This document shows positions 11,904 through 25,900 of a stretch of 64,000 bases of DNA, piece after piece. Numbering within the stretch: position 1 is the stretch's first letter; each line of letters opens with the position of its first letter. Location: the NCBI GenBank assembly GCA_030762935.1, contig CM060900.1, forward strand, positions 398,367,132 to 398,431,131. Direction: 5' to 3'. The notes beneath the pieces were generated by a model. The model searched no databases, was not told the origin of the DNA, and saw nothing but the letters and a program-made list of their open reading frames with translations. This DNA is from Hymenopus coronatus (Eukaryota > Arthropoda > Insecta > Mantodea > Hymenopodidae). Made by a program: the position numbers and the translations under genes.

Positions 11904-12702
11904 GAAATAAGAAGTTTTCTTTAGCTATCATTTTCAGGACGTGATTAATGTAATGTAACCATTATGAAAAACATAAGCTAAATCCAAAATGTGTGTTTTC
12001 AGTTTAAGGGAAAACTCCGTAGAACAATCGTATGCAGACAACTCCCCAGTCACGGTACGAAAACGTGCCTTCTGGATTATTAGAGAGACAGGCTACTGAT
12101 AACATCATGAAACTGAACGAAAGGGCTGCATATAAAAAGTATATTAAAAGGAAACTAAAATTCTTTATTTTACGGAATATTAATCGGGAGAAATATAAAT
12201 CTTTAGGTTTCCAGTAAAAAATTAATGGAAGAAATAAATATTTAAGTGTAGTTTCCAACAAAATCATGTACTGTTGTTAACGTTTAGGGCGTTTTCAAAA
12301 GTAGACGTGATAATTTATTTTTTAGATGTGATTTTCATTTCTAATAGATGATTCCGGTGGTATACCTTTGCTCTAGTTCCAATGAATCACCTGACTATGG
12401 ATGAAGAGACTCAGCAGGTTCTACGGCCCAGTGGGGTGAGTCAAGTCCTCCTTCCAGTAATGTGGCCACTGGGGTGCTGTTAGATTACATGGCAGGCAGC
12501 CATGGCTGTCCTCAGCGTTTCATTCTAGTAACGAATGCGTTTCTTGGACACTAATGACACCTCCGCAAACATTTGTTGTGTCAGGTGCAAGCGCCAAGAT
12601 TCCTGGAAAACGAATATTAGGAACCAGCTCAACGAATTCAATTTTGGAGATGCCTTACCGTTACTGTATTTCATCAAGAAAACTGACATAATCAGTGCAT
12701 CT
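11902..12702. other. No gene seen
   Basis: Unassigned intronic sequence. Frames of 60-87 codons on both strands overlap one another and carry no motif. Confidence 0.35.
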
Positions 12703-13125
12703 CACCGAGCAGGATAGTTCCGCGGCAAAGCGCGAGGCTCGCATTCGGCAGGTTCCGGGTTCGATTCGCGTTGAACCGGCCAATCTGGCCTCAGTTTACA
12801 TTCAATGACTTTCCTAATCGACAGGAATGCTGGGTAGGATTTATATCACGCCGCGAATGTTCATGTCCTCCATTTCCAATCATTTAATTTCCAGTTATGT
12901 TTCAGGGAGGAATGACGCATGAGGCGTACGGCGGTGGAGTTTGCTTTGTGTATGACTGGACCTTAGGGGTATGTGGGGGGGGATACCGCCGGCATGAGGA
13001 TAAAATATCTGGATAAAATATATATTAGGTGCCCCAGCCTGCTGCCTCGAATCTGGTCGCCCTCTGTATCCTTCGCTTCACCCCTTCCTACTGAAGATTT
13101 CCAGGAGCACAGTAGGCGACTGAAC
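12703..13125 (+). mobile_element. SINE-E, single tRNA-derived copy
   Basis: A tRNA-like head is followed by a strong B box (GGGTTCGATTCGCG, 12757-12770) and then a GC-rich body (TGACTTTCCTAATCGACAGG and onward) to about 13125, where base composition returns to background. No second copy was found in the window, so the end is approximate. Real tRNA function is unlikely because the acceptor stem does not close. Confidence 0.6.
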
Positions 13126-16100
13126 GTTTAAATGTCGAAAGTCTCCTACGCTTCCTTATAATCATAGTTCTCTGTATTGACGAAAGAAGTTAACTCAAAT
13201 TTCATTCCTGTAAATAATGTGTTAAGTGATATAAATACGATCATCCTGGACAGATTAACTTATTACGACACCTAATAGGAAACAGATTGAATTCATTATA
13301 CCCTAAGATACGCAAACATGACAAGAAGAGCGTTTAAATTATAGTTTCCTATCCAAGGAGATTTACTACAATCCCAACTCTTCCCGACTTTCTCCGTTTC
13401 TTCCTTTTTCCCATCACTAGTGTTTCAGTTTCTCTCTTATTGGTAGTTTATCTGCCCCAAACAATTTATTTTCCTCTTGTTCATGAGTTGGAGTATTGTT
13501 ATTCCTTCAGTGGCTGTTTTGGCTGTTTATATTACTCATTATGTTAATGCATTTCACGCGCCTCATTGTTTACCTTATTTTAAATGCTTGCAATTGTTTT
13601 CCCGCGCGCAACAACAAACACTGTAAACTATTTAATCCTAAAACGTTCCCTATAAACTAATTTTGTTTGTTTATTTCACTCCTCTATTTGACTTATTGAC
13701 TTCTGATGTTAATGTTACTGCTTATGTTACTACTTGCTACTCTGCCTATAAAGAAGGACATGAAAATAGATGTGTATGCTTCAAAAATGTAAAACATAAT
13801 GGTATTTTCCAGTGTGTTCTTACATGCCACTTTTTTTCCTGTTGTGAAAATGTCTGTAACAAAAACTGTTCCGGATTTTTTTTTTTTGTATTAATATGTA
13901 TGGTCTAACCTGAAGCCTATATATAGAATGCGTATATGTATTTTTGTTTATATTTTCACGGATGGATAAGCAACCCAGTTATAAAAGTTAAATGCTCCCC
14001 TCACAACTTATGTCCCGCTTAGAAATTAGTCTGTAACATTGAATTACATTCCCCCAAAAACAGGTGTAATCGGTGCAGTATTTTAAAAATCAGATATTCT
14101 TTATTTTTTACTTTTTGATAAACAATCTGTGTAATAACATTTTAAAAGCGTATAGTTCTGACTGTATTGCAATCTGATAAAACGGTGGTTCCATTATGGA
14201 AGGGATATAGAGGTAATTTTTTTAAACTGTGAGCTGCTTATTGCTTTGTTTTATTTGTTGTATGTTTATTACGTTAATGTTAAAATAATACTGGAAAATA
14301 TATTGCTATGCACTTTCAAATCAGTGACTATTATTGAAATTGGCATAATACCATTGAAATTAAATATTGATGGTAATATTGGCCATCCACACGTTAAACT
14401 TCAGTGGAATCAACTTTCCAAGTGTCTGTGAAACTTCGAGCTTAATTTATACTTGTTGAAATTTATAAAATAAGAAATTCGACGTTACCTAAGAGCGACA
14501 CTCTGAGAGGTAGAGGGAGGGAGAGAGAGAGATCATAGCAGCATCTGTTGGATTTCCATAGACAGCGCGCGAGTTACATGCCTGTTAGTAATTAACCATG
14601 GACTGCGATGATTGTGAGATAACATTCCTATCGTCTTCCCATATGCTGTGCAGATGATTCCTGCACCTCTGTACCCATCTGTGAGACTAATTGAACATAG
14701 AAATGCCATAGTGCCCTCGGATCACAAATAGTACAACTATAAGAATAGATTCATTGTGGATGCAATTTAGGGACCATTATACATTTCTGTTCTAAATACA
14801 TTTATAATGTATCCTCTTTCTTATATGAAATATGTCTGTACTGTTCTGTTGGATTATCCCAGCGGTTCAGTTCGGTTTCTTAGATCTATAGGCTGCTCTG
14901 GGCTGTCCTCTGAAGAGTCTGCCTCAGTTTTGAAACTATTCTGATTACAGTGGTAAACTATTTTGAATTTCGCTTATTTGTATAGAAAATACCTGTGTTT
15001 GTATGCCCCTTATGCAGGTACTTCTTGCCTGGTTAATGTGCACGAATAAGCATGTTAACATGACTGAAATTTACATACGTTACTTCAATGGCCCCCATAT
15101 ATCGTGATGAATTTGCAAAAGAAGAGGTAACTTGAGGATGCTCTTGCAGCTACCTAAATTTGACTGCAAGAATTTGACTGTGGCCTTGTCAGTAGTTCTT
15201 CACCTGGTATCGTTCAAGAACTAATATAAACTATTTTCAATCTTTGCTCCTGTATTAATCAAAACCGAAGAGATAGTTCCAGAATTTTAGTTTATATATT
15301 AGGCAAAAAGAAAATTGGTGTTACATCGTGTGATTAATTGAAGTTATAGTGAAATTCACCGATTGGTAGTGAACAGAATCTGTTTGGTTATTTTCAGATC
15401 AATGCTGATTATTCTTTTATGAATATTTTTTATCCCCAAAGCGTTAAATTTCACGTATAGAAATTGAAGTATTTTCTCTTTCAAGGTATCTGCATCCAAA
15501 TTTCCAGTCTTCCTAACGGTTTCAAAATCAATTATTTGCACACCAAGTATCTACACTAATATAAAACGAGAACATTTCTCATGCGTGAAATCTCAGAAAG
15601 TACCAAACCGATGTGGATAATTCTTCATAGAAAATCATTGTGTTTTCCGATGAGCATAGCCTAAATATGCATTCTAAATTAAATGTTTAAGCTTCTAAAA
15701 GACGAAAAAGTATTTACAAAGACTGGATGTTAAAGTTAGAATATGCGAAGTCATTAATAGGACATACCTGCGAAGAGGTTTTCAAGTGCAAGCAAAACTG
15801 ATTAGAAAATAACTGTTGTTACTCCATAGGAAAGGCGCATTAAAGGAAGGAACAAGCCGCGGAAGTTTCCTTCCATTATTGTAAATAGCCTGTCATGATT
15901 TAGCAATTGAGAAAGCAGAAAACGCCTGAAACAAAAGACAAACAGATTGTGCATTTAATATTAGATATCTTTATTCCGTTCTTATACACATATAACATTT
16001 TATTGAAATACTACAAATCTGCGCAAGGTTTGGCGATAAAACATGTCATGATATTTTATTATAATTCTACAGATTAGTCAATAAACTTTCTGGATGTTGG

Positions 16101-16487
16101 TACATTTTAATACCCCATTTTGTAAGAAATTATTTTTCTCTATTTCTTCTATATGTTCGCCTGAGCTAATTATTCGTATGTGCTAAATAATGTGTCCAGC
16201 GCGTCGAATTTACCTATATTATAATAAATAAAAAAAATTATTTACCTCAAAGTTTGCAGACAGCACCATTGTCTAATGTTTTTACTGCTGGCGACAGGAA
16301 TATATTCCGTGAATATTTATGTCAGAGCTTCCTGCATTATGTGAAAGCTCCGGAGTCTTTATGGTATTCACTACAGAACCAAATAGAAACTGCAATACTT
16401 TGAAACTTTATCAACTATTATCTAAATTACTCCACCATTCGGCTATACATTTCCAAAACTTTGAAAACTCTGGGGGTAAATGAAATG
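13126..16487. other. No gene seen
   Basis: Long stretch of unassigned intronic sequence, AT-rich, with a short GA-rich patch near 14507-14532. Frames of 61-81 codons are T-rich or lysine-rich and look like chance. Confidence 0.35.
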
Positions 16488-16712
16488 GCGTTTTATTTAT
16501 GGACGGTCTTTAACTACTGTTATTCTCAGCGTCCCATACTATACTGGGCGTAAAGTACCGCTTAATTTTGCTCAGAGGCCTCTCTATCAGACTTCAGGTT
16601 CTTTTACGTGCCGTAAATCTACAGCCGTAAAAATCCATCGTACTCCGCCGGGTTTGAACCCGTGATCTGGGTATATGAAGTTAACATGATAACCATTACA
16701 CCACGGAGGGCG
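16488..16712 (-). mobile_element. SINE-B copy 2
   Basis: Minus-strand copy of the SINE at 8191. The head complement (CATTACACCACGGAGGGCG) and B box complement (GGGTTTGAACCC) are at the right. The complement of GGCACGTAAAAGAACC and the tail (GTTTTATTTATGGACGGTCT) are at the left. About 40 bases of the internal body are deleted relative to copy 1. Confidence 0.87.
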
Positions 16713-17044
16713 ACATACTGTGGGAGTGAGGTTAGAAAATCGGATTTTACATAACCACGTGCGTGAATATAGGGAGGTTACGTTCCTTATTAAATTATTA
16801 CGGGTAGATTGTAGTTATGAGCTAAGGGGGAGGATTAATCATACAATTTTCTGTAATATTGTAAAACAATTTCATTAAGAATTTCGGGGTAGATAAATTA
16901 AGACATTAAATGGTGATTGGAGGTTTCAAATGCAACCCGTTTGACGCCGGGTAAGCCTAAAATGTTTAAGGTAATGAATGCATCTGTAAAATTTGACCAG
17001 GAATGTGAAAAATTAAAGATTAGTTTTATTTTTCTCTATACGTA
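16713..17044. other. No gene seen
   Basis: Unassigned sequence between SINE-B copy 2 and a PAL arm. Confidence 0.35.
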
Positions 17045-17826
17045 ATATGTATACAGTGTATAGAGGAAGTATTGCATCCACCCAAAAATTCGAGACTGAG
17101 TTTTCACCGGAAATATATATTTTGAGGTCCACCGAGTCCAGAAAAATTATTTTTAGAATAAGGTCCGTGTCTGTGTCTTTGGACAGCATAGCTCAAAAAC
17201 TAAAATATCGTTAAATATCTATTTTGGTATTTAAGTTTGGTATCCTCCAAGAATGCGACACGAAGATTTTCACGAAAATCCCCCACCCAAACTACCCTTT
17301 ACATGGAAATTTTGTTGAAAATTTTGTTTTCTAAAACATGGCCGTAACGATTATTTTTAAAAGAATACCTTATATTAAAGCTATTTACATTGAAAAACGT
17401 GTATCTTGAATTTTCTGGAAATAGCTTCTGAAGACCTGCTCATTCTAGATGAATTTTGCGTAAACCGTAAGAAATACAGAAAAACTTACTACACAAAAAG
17501 TTAAAACACAATTTATATCATATATATTTTTATTACAGAGTTCACCGTTTCTGTGATATTTCAAGTTTCCGTTGTAAACTATGCCTTTTCTCAAACGGGG
17601 TCCCTTTCGCTTCATCTCTTGTTTTGTTTTTATGGAAATTCGAAGCGTATCGAACTTCAATTGTTCACGTATCGATCGGATTTTAAAAGATTTGACTATC
17701 GCTTTAACTTGGTTTATTCCCGTATATCTCTTCTGCTTATAAGGAAAGACCATAGTAAGACCAATTGTACTAATATTTATCTCGTATAGCACGATGTAGA
17801 TAGAAGAATAATCTTTTGTGAGAATA
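17045..17826 (+). mobile_element. PAL element, one nearly full arm
   Basis: Plus-orientation arm. The order is ATTGCATCCACCCAAAAATT, TTTCACCGG, TTTTGAGGTCC, GTCTTTGGACAGCATAGCTC, GCGACACGAAGATTTTCACG, AACTACCCTTTACATGG, GAATTTTCTGGAAATAGCTT, CTCAAACGGGG, GACTATCGCTTTAACTTGGT and TAAGACCAATTGTACTAATA. Every block is matched in the copies at 40769 and 52215. The 143-codon minus-strand frame is a chance reading of the arm. No opposing arm is seen next to it. Confidence 0.88.
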
Positions 17827-19366
17827 GTTTTTTTTTTTTTTTTTTTGCAGAATTGACAGAGAAAGACACGCAACACATCAAATTTTTTCGTAACAACATA
17901 ATATGAATCTTATATTTTAAGAAAAAAACATTTTTTTTTTTTCACTGACACATTTAATCTATCTACTAACTGAGGCTATAAATGAACAAAGCGCATGCTT
18001 ATTAATAGGTATCTCCAACCTTAAACCTTGTCTTTCAAAAGTTTTTCTTCATTTTTCCATATTAAAAATGCTCCACATCATGCAATTTGTACTAATTTGT
18101 TTCAAAACCTTTTGCCTCTCAAGATTACCTTTAGTCTTTTAAATCAATGCTCCAATTATTGAGAAATAGATTATTAAATTTTGATAAATCAGAACTCTGG
18201 AGAGCACAAAACACGGTTAATTGCAGCTTAACAAAGTTGAATTAATAGATGTTTTTAAATATATTTATTGTAAAAGCTATATTTATATATCAATATTTTT
18301 AGAAATAAAGTGCTGTGCAGGATTTTGTTAGAAAATGGGTTTATCAAACAAACATTAATATTTACACAACCATGGAAGTTGGAAGTTTGAAACACTACCG
18401 CTCCATTATTTTTATTATTATTATTATTATTATTGTTGTTTTTATTATTATTGTGTGTATTATCTGGCATGCATTTTAATAAGTTAAAATACATTTTTCA
18501 AATTTCACTGTTGTATTACCTTATTTCTAGCGAATTTTGAAATTTTAATTCTGTAACAGGAGTATCTATAATGATAATGTTGCTAGTAACAGCATTGAAC
18601 GTAGTAACGTGCACATCAGAACAGAACCTCATTAGGTGGCTTCTGTCTTGTGTTAAATTGGGCTGTGTACAGGAGTGTGGCAATTAGACCATCTTGATAT
18701 TTGGAGAAACGATCGGCATAGCTCTGCAGATATTGCTTCTAGAGCCCTCCCCCCTGCATCCTCCGGCCCAAACCTAACACAGATCAGTGGTTTACTATGA
18801 CCACTCCCTAAATTTAATTCTTAATTTTAGGTCCATCAAACTGATTAAGTTCGCGGTAGATCTGGCTTCATGCTCCGGATGGGATAAATTACGCGTCATG
18901 TATTATGTACTTTAAGGGTTAAAGGACAGCCCCACGGCAATTTCCAGACTTAATTGCTCCCCCTTTTGTATTAAATTCGAAGTGCAACTAATTTGTACGC
19001 CATTAAAATTTGAACACCAAGGCTTTATTTAAAATGGTAGAAAACCGCTTGTAGGGGGAAAAAAAAAAAACAATAATATAACACATGAAACCATTATTAC
19101 ACAACTGCACAAAGACCACATGTTTAGATTTCTGGCACACGTTGTTTGCATCGTTCCAGTTATTCTAAACATTTCAAGCATTAAGTTATAATACGGATAA
19201 AATTAGCAGAGGTAGGAACATTTTTCTTAATGAAAGAAGAAATGCGTAGTGTGTGTGTGTAGGGAAAGAATTCACCGGTCTTTGGCTGCGATTATAGAGG
19301 CGTTAAAGAAGCACACAGTTGGTTCGTATGTGAAATATATGAAAACCATTTTGGGGAATGAATGGT
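17827..19366. other. No gene seen; T and TTA tracts
   Basis: Unassigned sequence with T runs at about 17829-17846 and 17931-17942 and a (TTA)n tract at 18412-18452. The 79-codon minus frame with an asparagine run only reads that tract. Confidence 0.4.
18412..18452 (+). repeat. (TTA)n microsatellite, interrupted
   Basis: TTA units with one TTGTTG interruption. Confidence 0.93.
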
Positions 19367-19571
19367 GGCCGCGCCGTGGCCCAATACTTACACAACTCGC
19401 CCCTCACCAAGGCGACCGCATGTGGGATTGTGGTGGAAAAAGCGGCGCGGAGTGGTTTTCTCCGGGTTCTCGGTTTTCCCCGCCATCGAATTCCATCGAA
19501 GCTCCGTTTTAATTCCATGTATCAATGTCATCGCCTGTGGTGCCACAGGAGTAAACACAGGCGTTAAACAC
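19367..19571 (+). mobile_element. SINE-A copy 4
   Basis: Plus-strand SINE-A from the head GGCCGCGCCGTGGCCCAATA to the tail ACAGGCGTTAAACACATTC, with body blocks GGTTTTCCCCGCCATCGAAT and CATCGCCTGTGGTGCCACAG. The B box is eroded (CAAGGCGACC), so it is probably dead. It has no insert between the A and B regions. The several overlapping frames on both strands read the SINE. Confidence 0.85.
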
Positions 19572-20009
19572 ATTCGAAAAATGAGCTGTAGTTAGTTGCA
19601 TTTTACGGATATCGGTACACCTGATGGTGCAGTGTTGGGAATATATTCGGCGTCGGCAGGGACGGTCGAAACCTTGCCATTGAACTAAAATATCGCTCTG
19701 CTACAATTCCTAGAAGTCATCATACCATAAATACTGATATATAAGTTGCCACTACGTCTAGAAATTCAAGACTTAGCTTCAAGCTCCGAACGTATTTGAC
19801 AATGAGTCTGGGATAAATACATAGATAATGTATTAAATCGTTTGCTCAATTTCCTGGAAATGATTTAATGGATTTTTGGAGCTTCGGCTGATTTCTTGTT
19901 CCCTCACTGAGGAAGAAAGAAAGAAGGAAAGAACAACAACATAAGTTTTTCTCCCTACTGTTTATTTTTATGTATAATGAATTATTTTTCCCATGTACTT
20001 CAAGTTAAT
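19572..20009. other. No gene seen
   Basis: Unassigned intronic sequence. Confidence 0.3.
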
Positions 20010-20225
20010 CAAGATAAACGTTTACAGAAATAGTTTCATTACACGTTTCGTGGTAGGTACAAGGGGCATACAGGAAATCGAGGCAACAGTAAAATGTTTA
20101 AGATCAGGTCTGTATATACTGTTTTGAAGTAACTGAACGAGAGCTCTGCAAAATGAAAATATTGAATCTTTCAAACTAATAAATAATGTCTATTTCGGAA
20201 ATGACCGATGCGTCAATAAAATGTT
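20010..20225 (-). mobile_element. PAL inner-arm fragment
   Basis: Matches the inner part of minus-orientation PAL arms: TTAATCAAGATAAACGTTTA, CAGAAATAGTTTCATTACAC, GGTACAAGGGGCATACAGG, and then TTCGGAAATGACCGATGC. The closest sister is at 25640-25900, suggesting a subfamily with its own inner sequence. Confidence 0.6.
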
Positions 20226-20437
20226 ATCAATAAATGCATTGTGTGTTTTAAAGATAATTATATTCATTTGTGAAATTTTGCATCTGTCTCTTCTGGTTTA
20301 AAAGATGTACAAAATTTCCAAATTACTGCTTAGTGAAGACGAGTCCACGCTCTATTGCCAGAGAATTCGAAATAAACATTTGTCATTTAAATGTATTATT
20401 TATATGACAATTTTATATATATGACAATATGTTTAGT

Positions 20438-20468
<31 letters not shown>

Positions 20469-23400
20469 GAGGGAAGGAGAGAGAGAGAGAGGGAGGGAAG
20501 GAGAGAGAGAGAATGACAAATAATCAACAATTATCCATGTAAATGGTGCTTTGTTGTGCGGTAATTTTCCGGAAAATCTTAGTGTTGCATCTCCCGTATA
20601 AAGCACATGCATTCACACCCGTGCAAAAACCTTTTCTTAGAAACGTTTTATTTCTTTATGTCTTTCTTTTCTTTTCATTTTTTTTATTCGGAGGTCACGT
20701 ATGTTGAAAACTTGGTACCCAGTTTTTGGAGTGCAATATTCTGTTTACTTACTAGCTGCAGGTAGAGTTATTGCTTTACAAACCATCGATAAATAATGTC
20801 CCAACCAAAAATTTAGCTTGTTATTTGTTATAGCTGGAAAACAAGATTTCCGCTGTAAGTTTTTCTTATGAAGGTTATGTTAGAGAAATTAAGGTGTCTA
20901 CTATTAGAATAAGCATGACTCGAATTCAGTATTTTGCTGACATAGGAACGCGAGCATTGCAAATAAAATATTGATTCGGAAGATCCCTAGGGTGCACTGC
21001 CGAGCGGAAGCCACACAGCACGTTCCCATTTGATGCATACGTTGCGGACAACATGAACCCAAACCGCATTGCATTGGATTAGAAAAACGTAGACCGGTTA
21101 GAAAGGACCTCATTCCGAACCATGTATTTTACTTTCCGCGCCATTGCTTAATATGAGACTTGCGCTGTATGGTCGAAAGATAAAGTCAAGTATTTTCTCT
21201 TTACTGTAGCCCAAAATCTTCAAATAGCAATAAAGCGTAACGGGACATTGGTCCTTTGGAATTGCGTCGCAAGGAGAAATTTACGTCAGCAAGGACTTCC
21301 ACCGTCCGTCTTCTGAACGATCGTTGCACGTCTTAAGTAAAGCGATCGTCCTTTAACCAATTTAAACCGCAAGGGAAAAAAAGAACACCAGAACCCAGCT
21401 GTGCTTCCCCAATTTAATTTTACAACAGGACAAACTGTAAAAAATTAGCATATAATAGCGTTTTGAAAACATTGTACTGTTATTTGGAAAGGCATACCAC
21501 GGAATTGAGGTATCTGTTATACTGAACTTGGTTATGCCAGAAAAACTTGAATACTGCATACTTTGTCTGAGTTCAGGAGGTATAAGTCGCTTTGTTAGCA
21601 TTGAAATGCATATCTTCGGTACCTTCTGCCGGAATAGTCGCATAGTTTTGCGTATGGCCCACTTGATCAATTGCCATATTTTATTTGTAGAATAGAACAT
21701 GCCGTAATTATTCACTGTCCCAATAAACATTGTCTGTATGTTTCACTGGTTGGAGATCCTTTGCCGTAATCCCTGTTCTTTTACACTTGATGTGTTAAGT
21801 TGTTTTGAAAGAGAACTCGATACTATAAACAAAGCTGACAATAGAGCAATTAAAAGCTTGCAATAAAAGTTTAATTAAAACACAGAATAACTCTCAACAG
21901 TTTTTTTTAACTTTTTCTGTTAATGAAACGAAATCTTAGAAAAATGATGTTTTTCCTACGCTGAGTATAAAATGGAATAGCTTTGTTGAATGTGTGTATC
22001 TTGAGACCAAAAGCTAGACGTGCAAAAGGCAGTAATATTCCTTGGGATTTGCTTAGTTATAGACGCCCGCTATTTACTTGTCTGCTCGTGGACTACGTTT
22101 ACGTCATTCACAACCTGACATGAATCTATTCGATATACCGTGGTATGTAACGTCTTTCAAGCATTATAACTGTAAAAACGGCGCTGTTCATTAGATTGCA
22201 TAGATTTTTTTTAGGAAAAACAATGTAGATAAGGATGAGAAATATTTTGGATGACGTATCTCATTTAAAAATCAACCATTACCCTATTATCAAATACCGA
22301 ATGGCTTTCTCTAGGAAGCTTCTCTAAGATTCCTGAAACATAATTTCCTTTTCTCATCAGAAATCCATAACAGTATGACTTGGAAACCTATAGAAAGCCC
22401 TCCTTAATTACAGCTTAAATAGTGGGGGTGTTGAGAGTTCTAAGATCAAGTACCTGAACGCTGGTCAATCACAATTTGGTGTTAATGACATAGAGGATTT
22501 ACTAGATTCAATTAATGGCTGTTACATTAAGGTCTTTGTCCCGGGCTTCAATTTTGTCGAAACCAGTTGGGCCAATAAACGTACGCAGGAGTTTGGGATA
22601 AACGTTTTAGGGTGCTTCCCGCAGAAAGTAAACTTACCTAATTCCGCAGTTTAATGTGTAGACTTTTTTAAAGAAAGTCATGAAAGTTAGCCTGGATCTG
22701 CAGAAAACCAGAAGTAAAATACCTCTGAACAAGGCTAATGCCAGAAATGTTTGGCAGAAAAAAATGGGAAAAATGAATTTTATAAAAAGCTCAACCGATA
22801 GATAATTAAATTGTAGGGCGCATCTTATAAACCAAACCCCAAAAAACTAGTTATATGGCGGAAACTGTAAGATAATCATTTCTAACCACTTTTGAAATGA
22901 CACGAATTAGTTTTAACTTAATGCAATTTATCATTAGTTGGCAATGGTATTCGGTTAATAATCAAACGACCGCATTGAATATATTCGTGACGAGCGTTTG
23001 TTTATTGTTCACTTCACAGGGTCACAAAATTCTTCCTCGTAATCCAACGACACAGACTTTCGGGGTGAGGGGAGGCGTCCCATTGCAATACATGATTCAG
23101 TCCGAAAAATCGAAATAGATGGGTCCCTTTAGGACGAACTGGAAATAAATCGGCTTCCGACGCCGAATAGAGTGGTAAACAATATGCATAGCAGACTGGA
23201 ACTTTACTAAAAGTACCTAAGCTATGATTGCGTTAATTTCCTAGGAATTGGGTTACATATGTTCAACATGTAAATGGGCAGCAATGAAAGTACGTACTCG
23301 ACCATATAAAATTACGGTAGTGCAGCAACTAAATAGCTAGATAACATAAAAAATTGACTTGGTCGTTGATATGGCTTTTATTCAGAGTAGCCCAAGAGTG

Positions 23401-24869
23401 CTAAACTTAGATTCACAGATGAGCATGGTTTCATCCGTCGGGATGTATTGGCTCTCAATTTTTGAGATATTGATCTTTTTAAACCCATTTAAGATACCGA
23501 AACATAGTTTCACGCATTCAAAATGGAAGTGGTTTGTCATAAGTGGTTTAAGAAATATTGGTTCATTTTTTTCGAGATACGATTACTACTTACAAAAGCA
23601 CATTCACAGGTTGTGTCAAACAACATGATGGTATGGTACTAATCCAATGATACTTCCATTCGGCAAACGAGTCTATTGCAGCAAATAACAGGTATATTCA
23701 CCACTGAGGTATGTTTGCCAGTCTATGGCCATCGGTACTTACTAGTCCTGATTGGTTGTTTTGCGACTGTCTTAGGGAAAGTGTTTATCGTAATAGACTC
23801 CAAACCCTACAACATCTAGAGGAGATCAGGAGGCAAATTAACGTTTTTAATGCTACGTTAAGCAACACATGGTGTGTCTAGCGGCGGACGGCGGCCTAGC
23901 AATGCACAGCTCACAGACATATACAAATACCATTATTGTAACTTATGAATTACTCGCAAACATTAATTTCTCTTCTACAAGAATCATCCTGTAGTGTTTG
24001 AAGTATAGGAACAAGAAGCATATAACTGAAGTGAGAGAAGTTTCAACATTGGAGCTACTATTTTCCCTCAGATGTATCTGCTTGTGCAAGAAAGGTGGGG
24101 AATAACTCTGAGGTAGTGTGACCAAACCAAGGGTGGTAGTATCCAAGGTCTTCGTATTCATATCCTGTAATCAGCGCTGTCTGATGTTTGCCTTCCTTCT
24201 TGGACATCTGACGTCACATAAAAGTGTATTAAGCGAATTGGAAGAAATGTTGAGCGGTTTGAACGCTCTTACTCTTAAGCACATGGAAGTAAAGGGAGGT
24301 AAGGCAGTTATAGGCATTATCTTTTAGTGTAACGTTCGTCGAGGATGAGAGAAGCTATAGAATTCAATTGCATCGACCGAGTGGGAGGAATGGCAGCATA
24401 ACGCAAATGTTACTCTTAAAGATGAACAGCGTAGCGCATCATGCAGCGATTTCCTTTTCTGTCGCATTATCTTCCAACAGAGATTTTATTTGATGACTAC
24501 GCTTAGCCCTTCTACTTTTGAAAAATATTTTGGAAAATGGAGAAAAGAGCAAATGCTTAAAATACTAAGCAAACGCATCTGCATTTTGTTTACGTGCTAA
24601 TAAAATAAGTTATTGTATTTTTTTTTAATTGTTCAGAATTAATTGGATTATTATTTATTTACAAATATCCGGATGCGCTTACTGACATATTTCCTGTGAA
24701 CGTACACCTACATCACTTCCTTTCACTCATGGATATTGTAGTTGCGTGTATCAGAAATATATCCGTAGTTAGGCAGGTAATGCTTAGCACGGTCAAACTA
24801 TAATTGTATCCTTTCGGTTCATTAACCACTTTCTCTGTTCACATCTTCCTGATACAAAGTTGTGACAGT
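20226..24869. other. No gene seen
   Basis: Long unassigned stretch. It includes a GT/GA-rich tract at about 20439-20514. The frames (largest 122 codons, minus, 21362-21730) have no recognisable domain. One minus frame at 23943-24161 and a plus frame at 24118-24327 overlap head to head, again without motifs. Confidence 0.35.
20439..20514 (+). repeat. GT/GA-rich low-complexity tract
   Basis: TG units followed by AG units interrupted twice by GGGAGGGAAGG. Confidence 0.95.
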
Positions 24870-25345
24870 TGTATGGTTGTGGTTATCAGGAAGTGGAGCA
24901 TTTCGGCATTCAATCACGCAATCGCCTTGTTTGCTTCTGGAAATCTGCAGTAAGAAGGGGAGAAGCGAAGGTTACATAGGCGACCAGATGCGAGGCAGGA
25001 TGCTCGAACACAGGCAGGGTCCCTAGGTCTCCAGACATTACCTCCTGTCGCTTGAGGGACCATTCACAGGACTACCTCTCCGCACGGAGAGGTCTTTGAG
25101 GCCCCGTCACGTATATGAGCGCCAGGGCAGACAGCTCCGCTAAAGAAACTCCATAGCCATACTCCTCGCCCGCCGTCCACTCGGTTGATCATTCGACCCC
25201 AAAAACACTAAAGGAAATGGGGAAAGGAAAATTTGCGGCATTATATCATTCACTCCAGAACCCGAGTATACCCTAGGTTAGGGTTTCCGGCCCAACTGAA
25301 ACGAGCCCTCGATAACTCGAGTGCGAGGTTACCGTGTAGTCATTT
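24870..25345 (+). repeat. Dispersed repeat H, copy 1
   Basis: About 480 bases, GC-richer than background, aligning along its length with 28795-29285 in the same orientation. Shared blocks include GGTTATCAGGAAGTGGA, GCTTCTGGAAA, CTCGCCCGCCGTCCACTCG, GATCATTCGACCCCAAAA and GAAACGAGCCCT. No coding frame is shared between the two copies. The class is unknown; it may be a SINE-like or LINE 3' element. Confidence 0.75.
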
Positions 25346-25372
25346 TGTTCGAGCAGAGAGATATATTAACCC

Positions 25373-25389
25373 GTTTTTTTTTTTTTTTT
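25373..25389 (+). repeat. Poly-T tract
   Basis: Short T run. Confidence 0.9.
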
Positions 25390-25639
25390 ACATAGTTTAA
25401 TAATCCAAATATCCAGTTAAAATACTTGCAGGAAATTAATCGTATACGTTCTACCACGATTTTCCAAGGGTTTCAAATTCACACGTTTTAGGTTTCATAC
25501 GAGTTTACAAATGTTTAATTTTTATATGTAAATGTCATGACAAATATGTTACATTCAAAGGATTTCTCTAGTCTGTGCCGTTTATTTTTTGTATACTTCC
25601 TGCATGCTATTTACGCAAAAGACTTTTTATACTACCTCA

Positions 25640-25900
25640 GCTAATGGAAATCAACGTTTAATAAATAGTTTCATCACGCACTTCGTTGTAGTCACAAGGG
25701 CAAACGGGAAACTAATGTGAAAATCAAACTTTTAATAGTGGGTGGCCGTATACTGGCCTTGAAAATCAATACTCTTTCCTTTACATTGCGAGGAACAACT
25801 GAATGTTGGCCGCACTTAAAAATTACAAACTTTAAAACTTTCGAATCAATAACAAATACATCGGAAATGAATGATGCCACAGAAATGTTTGAAACAAACT
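25640..25900 (-). mobile_element. PAL inner-arm fragment
   Basis: Contains ATAAATAGTTTCATCACGCA and GTCACAAGGGCAAACGGGAAA, and later CATCGGAAATGAATGATGCC. These align with 20010-20225 and, in complement, with the ATAACTTTTTTTGTGGCAT block at 40324 and 63424. Confidence 0.55.

Noticed and set aside
17445..17876. 143-codon minus-strand frame
   Set aside because: Lies in a PAL arm and is broken in all other copies, so it is not conserved coding sequence.
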